The notes beneath the pieces were generated by a model that saw nothing but the letters and a program-made list of their open reading frames with translations, did not search any database and was not told the origin of the DNA. This document shows positions 62,554 to 64,000 of a DNA stretch of 64,000 bases, piece by piece. A program made the translations under genes and the position numbers. How positions within the stretch are numbered: position 1 is the first letter of the stretch; the number at the start of each line of letters is the position of its first letter. The DNA lies in the NCBI GenBank assembly GCA_949752795.1, contig CATKHW010000549.1, positions 1 through 64,000 on the forward strand, in the 5' to 3' direction. Source of the stretch: Hyperoodon ampullatus. Lineage: Eukaryota > Chordata > Mammalia > Artiodactyla > Ziphiidae.

Positions 62554-64000
62554 GCCACCCACCGGGAACCAGTATAGGTCCTGAACCAAAATTTTGGACT
62601 TGCGGTCAGCTCACCAAAAACGAGTTGAAAAACGGAGCTCAGGGGCACAGCAATTCACAAACTGGCCGAGTAATAAAGGACAACTATCGTCCAAAAATCT
62701 GTTGAGGGAAGGCAACGAGGCGGACTTGAAAGCGAGGCAGAATAGCAGGAAACAGATTTCAAGAGGTACGTTGGAATCGCCTTTAAAGCACAGGAAGAGG
62801 GGCACAACTTCGACAATGATGCACTTGGCCAAAAAGGGCGTATGTGTTTTCTCCTGAACAGGAGAAAACGCATACGCCGTTTTTGGCCAAGCAAGCAAGC
62901 GGGCAATGCAAATCTGCACTACAAAGAAGTATCACTTCCCACCGGTCAAAAGGGACATCCACAAAATGTGTAAGAACAAGAAAGGCAAGACAGGCCCTGG
63001 AGAACAGGGAGCCTTGTTATGCTGATGGGCGGGATGTAAATTGCCAACTGCCTCTCTGGAGGAGTGCATTCTGTTCCCTAAAACAAGTAAAGAACAGAGC
63101 TACAGAGCCAAGGGCACTACCAGTCTAGGGAATATACCTTGGGAAAACTGAAAATCAATAAGACAGAGCCACCCCAAAATTTAGGGCTGCACTGCATACA
63201 AGGACCTCAACTTGGATACACCTTAAGTATCCCAGAAAATATAAACATGGTTCAAAAAATTGTGGTACTTACGTACGATGGAATATCCCTCAGCCATGAA
63301 ATCAATGTCATAAGACCAGTAGCAGCAAAATGGGTGGATTCTGGTACGATGATTCTAAGTGAAATAAGTCACACAGAAAAAGAAACTTATCATAAGATAT
63401 CACTTATGAAGATCCTGTAAACATGGCTACACTTGAACTGAGTTAGGAAAGAGAACAGTGTCTCACATTTAGAAAACACTCTTATACCTGCTTAAGGGGG
63501 AAGGAGAGGTGGGGTGATGCATAAAACCAGAGTTTGATATAAGCACAGGTACCGTTCCAAAAACCAACTATGGAATAGACAAGACCTACACCGTCCTCAG
63601 CGAAAGGGACTCAAAACCCCATATTTCCCGCAGAGGAAAATATCTGACTAGTAAGAATCTTAAAACCTATGTATTGATATGTCTCCATAAGGGAATCAAG
63701 TGTGTCTAGACTGGCATAAACATGGCAGCGAGAATCAGCTCAAACCCACTATAAAAAGGAATTTCAAAAACAAGACAAAAAAACTGGGAAATTCTTTACA
63801 ATTCCTTCAGGGTCTCTGATGAAAGCTGGAATGACCCTATCTACAACGACAGCTGGATGTGGCATAAGGAGGGACACTTGGGACTGAGACGATTGGTGAG
63901 ATTGGGTGAGCAAATGCACACCCTTTAAAGCAATAATGCATGGCACCCATTCCATGGGTCCGAACTCTCCAGGTTGAAGGGAATATTACTACAGCTATAA
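62554..64000 (+). repeat. Satellite monomer 37 (partial, cut by window end)
   Basis: The first 1,447 bp of a monomer. Its palindrome (62824-62891) has lost 6 bp at the centre and has one mismatch in each arm region (GTATGTG left; ACGCCGTTTTT right). Confidence 0.94.
62824..62891. repeat. Palindrome with 6 bp apex deletion (monomer 37)
   Basis: The centre reads CTCCTGAACAGGAG instead of CTCCTGAATATATTCAGGAG. Six bases are missing at the symmetry centre, leaving a two-base AA spacer between inverted arms. This accounts for the 1,733 bp spacing of downstream landmarks between monomers 36 and 37. Confidence 0.95.

Larger units (their letters stand above)
1..64000 (+). repeat. Satellite DNA array, ~1,738 bp monomer, 36.8 copies head to tail
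   Basis: Every landmark recurs 37 times at spacings of 1,733 to 1,739 bp. One such landmark is the TTGGGAAAACTG-like block at 592, 2328, 4065, 5802, 7538, 9277, 11012 and so on to 63139. All copies have the same orientation, and there is no inserted element or unique spacer anywhere. Monomers differ mainly by scattered substitutions and 1 to 6 bp indels, with very high similarity throughout. Both window ends lie inside the array, so the true array is longer than 64 kb. This is typical of eukaryotic satellite DNA; the family is not identified with certainty. Length alone would fit the common cetacean satellite, but other mammals remain possible. Confidence 0.97.
49570..64000 (+). repeat. Homogeneous right-end satellite subfamily (D)
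   Basis: Monomers 29 (3' part) to 37 share a large set of variants absent or rare to the left: TTATACCTGC, CCGTCCTCAGCG, GAGGAAAATATCTG, GGTCCGAAC, ATGTGCGGG, TTTCCGTCTGC, CTCTTGGTTC, ACCAAATTCTC, GCACTACCAG, CATTCTGTTCC and TGCATACAAGG. Monomer length is nearly constant at 1,739 bp. Confidence 0.9.

Noticed and set aside
1..64000. Tandem LTR or endogenous-retrovirus-derived array
   Set aside because: I saw no primer-binding site, polypurine tract, LTR ends or target duplications at a constant place, and no convincing retroviral domain in any frame. A remote origin from a mobile element cannot be excluded without a profile search.
1..64000. Tandem gene cluster (rDNA, histone or tRNA repeats)
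   Set aside because: No rRNA, tRNA or histone-like sequence was recognised in the monomer, and the indel pattern is incompatible with conserved coding units.

Overview
The whole 64 kb window is one uninterrupted tandem array of a satellite DNA repeat. Thirty-six complete monomers and one partial monomer run head to tail in the same orientation. Each is about 1,738 bp (range seen 1,734 to 1,739 bp). I found no protein-coding gene, RNA gene, transposon insertion, CRISPR array or unique sequence between monomers. The many short open frames are the same few frames recurring once per monomer, and several are broken in individual copies, so I annotate none as a gene. Monomer boundaries are arbitrary in a circularly permuted array; I start each monomer at the G preceding a CCACCCACCGGG-like block.

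The organism is a eukaryote, most likely a mammal, because of the long AT-leaning satellite monomers, the higher-order repeat structure and the pattern of CpG decay. From memory, the monomer length falls in the range reported for the common cetacean satellite (about 1.6 to 1.8 kb). That is a length-based hypothesis only; I cannot confirm the family or the species from the sequence alone.

The most distinctive element inside the monomer is a 74 bp palindrome with 37-base arms and no spacer, about 270 bp into each copy. It is perfect in 12 of the 37 copies (1, 3, 6, 19, 24, 27, 29, 30, 32, 33, 35, 36) and carries one to several mismatches or small indels in the others. The last copy has lost 6 bp exactly at the palindrome centre.

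Layout: monomers 1-7 (1-12159) form an older, diverged region with remnant three-monomer periodicity. Monomers 8-18 (12160 to about 30.4 kb) are a clear trimeric higher-order repeat (classes A, B, C; period 5,210 bp). Copies 2 and 3 show a 4.8 kb tract with no difference found, and the fourth copy is cut short in a B/C hybrid monomer. Monomers 19-20 are transitional. A single monomer was recently duplicated within about 35.4-39.0 kb. A second, looser trimeric repeat (5,212 bp) spans about 38.6-47.5 kb. From about 49.5 kb to the end, monomers 29-37 belong to a homogeneous subfamily with many shared derived variants, a nearly constant 1,739 bp length, mostly perfect palindromes and an embedded two-monomer (3,478 bp) duplication.

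Taken together the window records unequal exchange and gene conversion at several scales. Any function would be structural (pericentromeric or heterochromatic DNA, cruciform-forming sites, possible satellite transcription) rather than protein coding.
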